DNA of 5,856 nt, from contig DAOUXE010000086.1 in NCBI GenBank assembly GCA_030666765.1, positions 1 through 5,856 on the forward strand, written 5' to 3'. Shown here in pieces: positions 5,601 to 5,856 of the stretch; the first letter of the stretch is position 1; every line of letters starts with the position of its first letter. Under the pieces are notes generated by a model. That model saw nothing but the letters and a program-made list of their open reading frames with translations, was not told the origin of the DNA and did not search any database. Position numbers and translations under genes: made by a program. The stretch comes from Methanosarcinales archaeon (GTDB taxonomy: Archaea; Halobacteriota; Methanosarcinia; Methanosarcinales; Methanogasteraceae).

Positions 5601-5856
5601 CGATTTTTTAGAGATCGTAATATCGCGTATGCGAACAGTGAAGAACTAACCAAGTTCGTACCGGAAATAGCCGATAAACTGACGATTGGTTTTGATGTGG
5701 CTTTCAGGTCGGTAATACATGACTTTCGGCTATATGAATTGCAGCGGCAAGTTAAATTAGAGAAGCTTGAAGTTATACGTACATCCATTCAAATCTTCAA
5801 TCCTTTAAAATATCGATTGATCGATAGGGGCGACTCTTCCACATTTTTCATAACCT
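2628..5856 (+). CDS. DnaG-like primase fused to an MCM-like AAA+ helicase (3' end outside window)
   Basis: An uninterrupted frame of 1076 codons from ATG 2628 that runs off the right edge. No other usual start codon exists after the in-frame TAG at 2565. The N-terminus (IEHIKSAIDLNDPISESCNL) aligns with DnaG. A zinc finger follows with candidate ligands H31, H35, C52 and C55 (WYCHHCHAGGDVFNWI), C21 being a spare; DnaG has C-x2-H at the first pair. The TOPRIM core has E261-G262 and D265 (VITEGVTDC), then CNDSEKNDAG (305-314) and KIDLAEYL (345-352). The AAA+ part shows variant Walker A PSGTGKN (509-515), Walker B VIFDEA (581-586), a sensor-1-like TITMF (638-642) and FLRRFNIIY (657-665), like the MCM SRFD motif. 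An MCM-like lid (739-790), a winged helix (825-880), a Pro- then Gly-rich linker (913-971) and a C-terminal domain complete it. It probably primes and unwinds element DNA. The primase assignment is strong; the MCM likeness is inferred. Confidence 0.88.
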   Translation, partial: MANIEHIKSAIDLNDPISESCNLDSSGRGAHENKHDSRSGTCLCVAQDDWYCHHCHAGGDVFNWIMDRDGVDFREALRTAAGIAGVPLGGSDLEAESEMRAVHDVLRAAAVHFHANLTDAHRADIAARWGITDRTTNDLLIGMAGRGGELEGYLHQQGFNHENMLKSGLFFDFGRGLMPHFRGRYVFPYWESGTVRYMIARQTPETPQSRYEKDKNGNWIKYKKLLTHSDKRPYVSEHVRNDTLYGVDSLRGAPDWCVITEGVTDCIMALQAGMPCISPVTTKFRKADRKRILKLVKRFATVYICNDSEKNDAGVEGAIGTAEYLESNGITTRLVTLPRPDGVGKIDLAEYLRDHDTEEFKALFYTAVSVWTVKLSRLPVSGDAVENVRIANRFITDELPGMDGAERVAFIGSDVKMHFGLSNDVVRELVKVAHAAPDPTTHHEERLVFGTDHLRNYQALDDMVALEGKDYTPFIKAVWYNVIGTLKAQPVRFGNITIDTRFNLFIPMPSGTGKNNIKQAISKIVSGCGKEVRSPTSFHPEQLIGKMIPEKFYNPDKPGKEGKTNDTRYIPNYGYLKKDSVIFDEAYHFTTRDDKQYDESKSYIRIALDPIGNNLIQKKLIDQLDVPEQRLEYHPRCTITMFLQPKGMDDDNVLTGFLRRFNIIYSPLVGKNLDRREEIIRYIKHPRPEVSLGYWKDIAEWGAPTYFDFEDEIDDLLVVLHDDLITYMRSLGEKPRNYLDRKAYSILDDLVGMAVVQAISRKSDVVTQQDVKLAYMDLFEFFKLTLDYIDAKVFGNLDYGEKWHGAEAKEIEALKWLADRGATDKDKSEVTVKEWIDCLSGLFEVGKEAARKYHKKLKNKRRLIDSKQVGRDSSRVWITFDPNQDTFDGDPVPLSDTLYWQIANGENTISIDTTLPPLPPIPLDSENGNTTLLPPSKIDGVADRTDGKGGKCDTTLKTIAGGMGGKGGRVVTEMSPNPIELAQQDRMKAIDRFFRDRNIAYANSEELTKFVPEIADKLTIGFDVAFRSVIHDFRLYELQRQVKLEKLEVIRTSIQIFNPLKYRLIDRGDSSTFFIT
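5363..5392 (+). repeat. left arm of a perfect 30-bp inverted repeat
   Basis: The arm carries three ACCACCC units (starts 5364, 5372, 5381) and ends in ATACC. Every base pairs with the right arm at 5511-5540. It lies inside the primase gene and encodes TTLPPLPPIP. Confidence 0.92.
5415..5433 (+). repeat. inner pair of ACCACCC repeats
   Basis: Two ACCACCC units (5415 and 5426) lie in direct orientation, 11 bases apart, between the arms of the large inverted repeat. They share the TACCACCCT core of the arms and are part of the same iteron-like cluster. Confidence 0.8.
5469..5495. repeat. 10-bp perfect hairpin inside the repeat cluster
   Basis: AAGGGTGGTA (5469-5478) is followed after 7 bases by its exact complement TACCACCCTT (5486-5495). 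This gives a stem-loop made from the same unit as the larger arms. It is nested inside the 30-bp inverted repeat. Confidence 0.8.
5511..5540 (+). repeat. right arm of the perfect 30-bp inverted repeat, with G-quadruplex motif
   Basis: This arm is the exact reverse complement of 5363-5392, with GGGTGGT units at 5516, 5525 and 5533. With the preceding GGGGGG (5507-5512) it makes four G runs of at least three, separated by loops of 3, 6 and 5 bases, up to 5535. That fits the standard G-quadruplex pattern on the + strand. The encoded residues are Gly-rich (GGMGGKGGRVV). Confidence 0.92.

Noticed and set aside
5276..5788. Minus-strand frame of 170 codons across the repeat region
   Set aside because: Low-complexity Ser/Pro-rich product opposite the primase gene with no recognisable fold; explained by the inverted repeats and the real frame on the other strand.

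Overview
The window looks archaeal, most likely from a methanogen-type or methanotrophic euryarchaeote. The clues are an Lrp/AsnC-type regulator, an archaeal-style tyrosine recombinase, strong GGAGGTGA-type Shine-Dalgarno sites and possible leaderless/TATA-driven initiation. This is an inference from protein and signal style; no rRNA or tRNA is present to confirm it. All supported genes are on the + strand.

Left edge (1-337): the 3' part of an Lrp/AsnC-family regulator whose DNA-binding half lies outside the window. I read this as the likely host flank. A 162-base gap with a possible TATA element leads to a 425-residue tyrosine recombinase (500-1777), the integrase of what appears to be an integrated plasmid or virus.

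Middle (1821-2641): a compact string of very small genes. These are a ribbon-helix-helix DNA-binding protein with a near-perfect Shine-Dalgarno, a 55-residue unknown, a possible 22-residue leader-like peptide, a 62-residue unknown and a 51-residue charged protein. Several overlap their neighbours by a few to 20 bases, as in phage or plasmid early operons.

Right (2628 to the window end): one uninterrupted reading frame of at least 1076 codons, cut off by the window edge. It encodes a fused replication protein: a DnaG-like zinc finger with altered ligands, a TOPRIM primase core, and an AAA+ ATPase with MCM-like features (variant Walker A, Walker B, an LRRF arginine-finger motif, a helical lid and a winged helix). 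A low-complexity linker and a C-terminal domain follow.

The most striking DNA feature lies inside this gene at 5363-5540. Ten copies of ACCACCC/GGGTGGT are arranged as a perfect 30-bp inverted repeat around inner repeats and a small hairpin, and one arm is a G-quadruplex motif. The encoded linker (Pro/Leu-rich, then Gly-rich) looks dictated by the DNA repeats, so I propose this as a replication origin or iteron cluster embedded in the gene of its own primase-helicase. Together the genes form an integration plus self-replication module of an archaeal mobile element.
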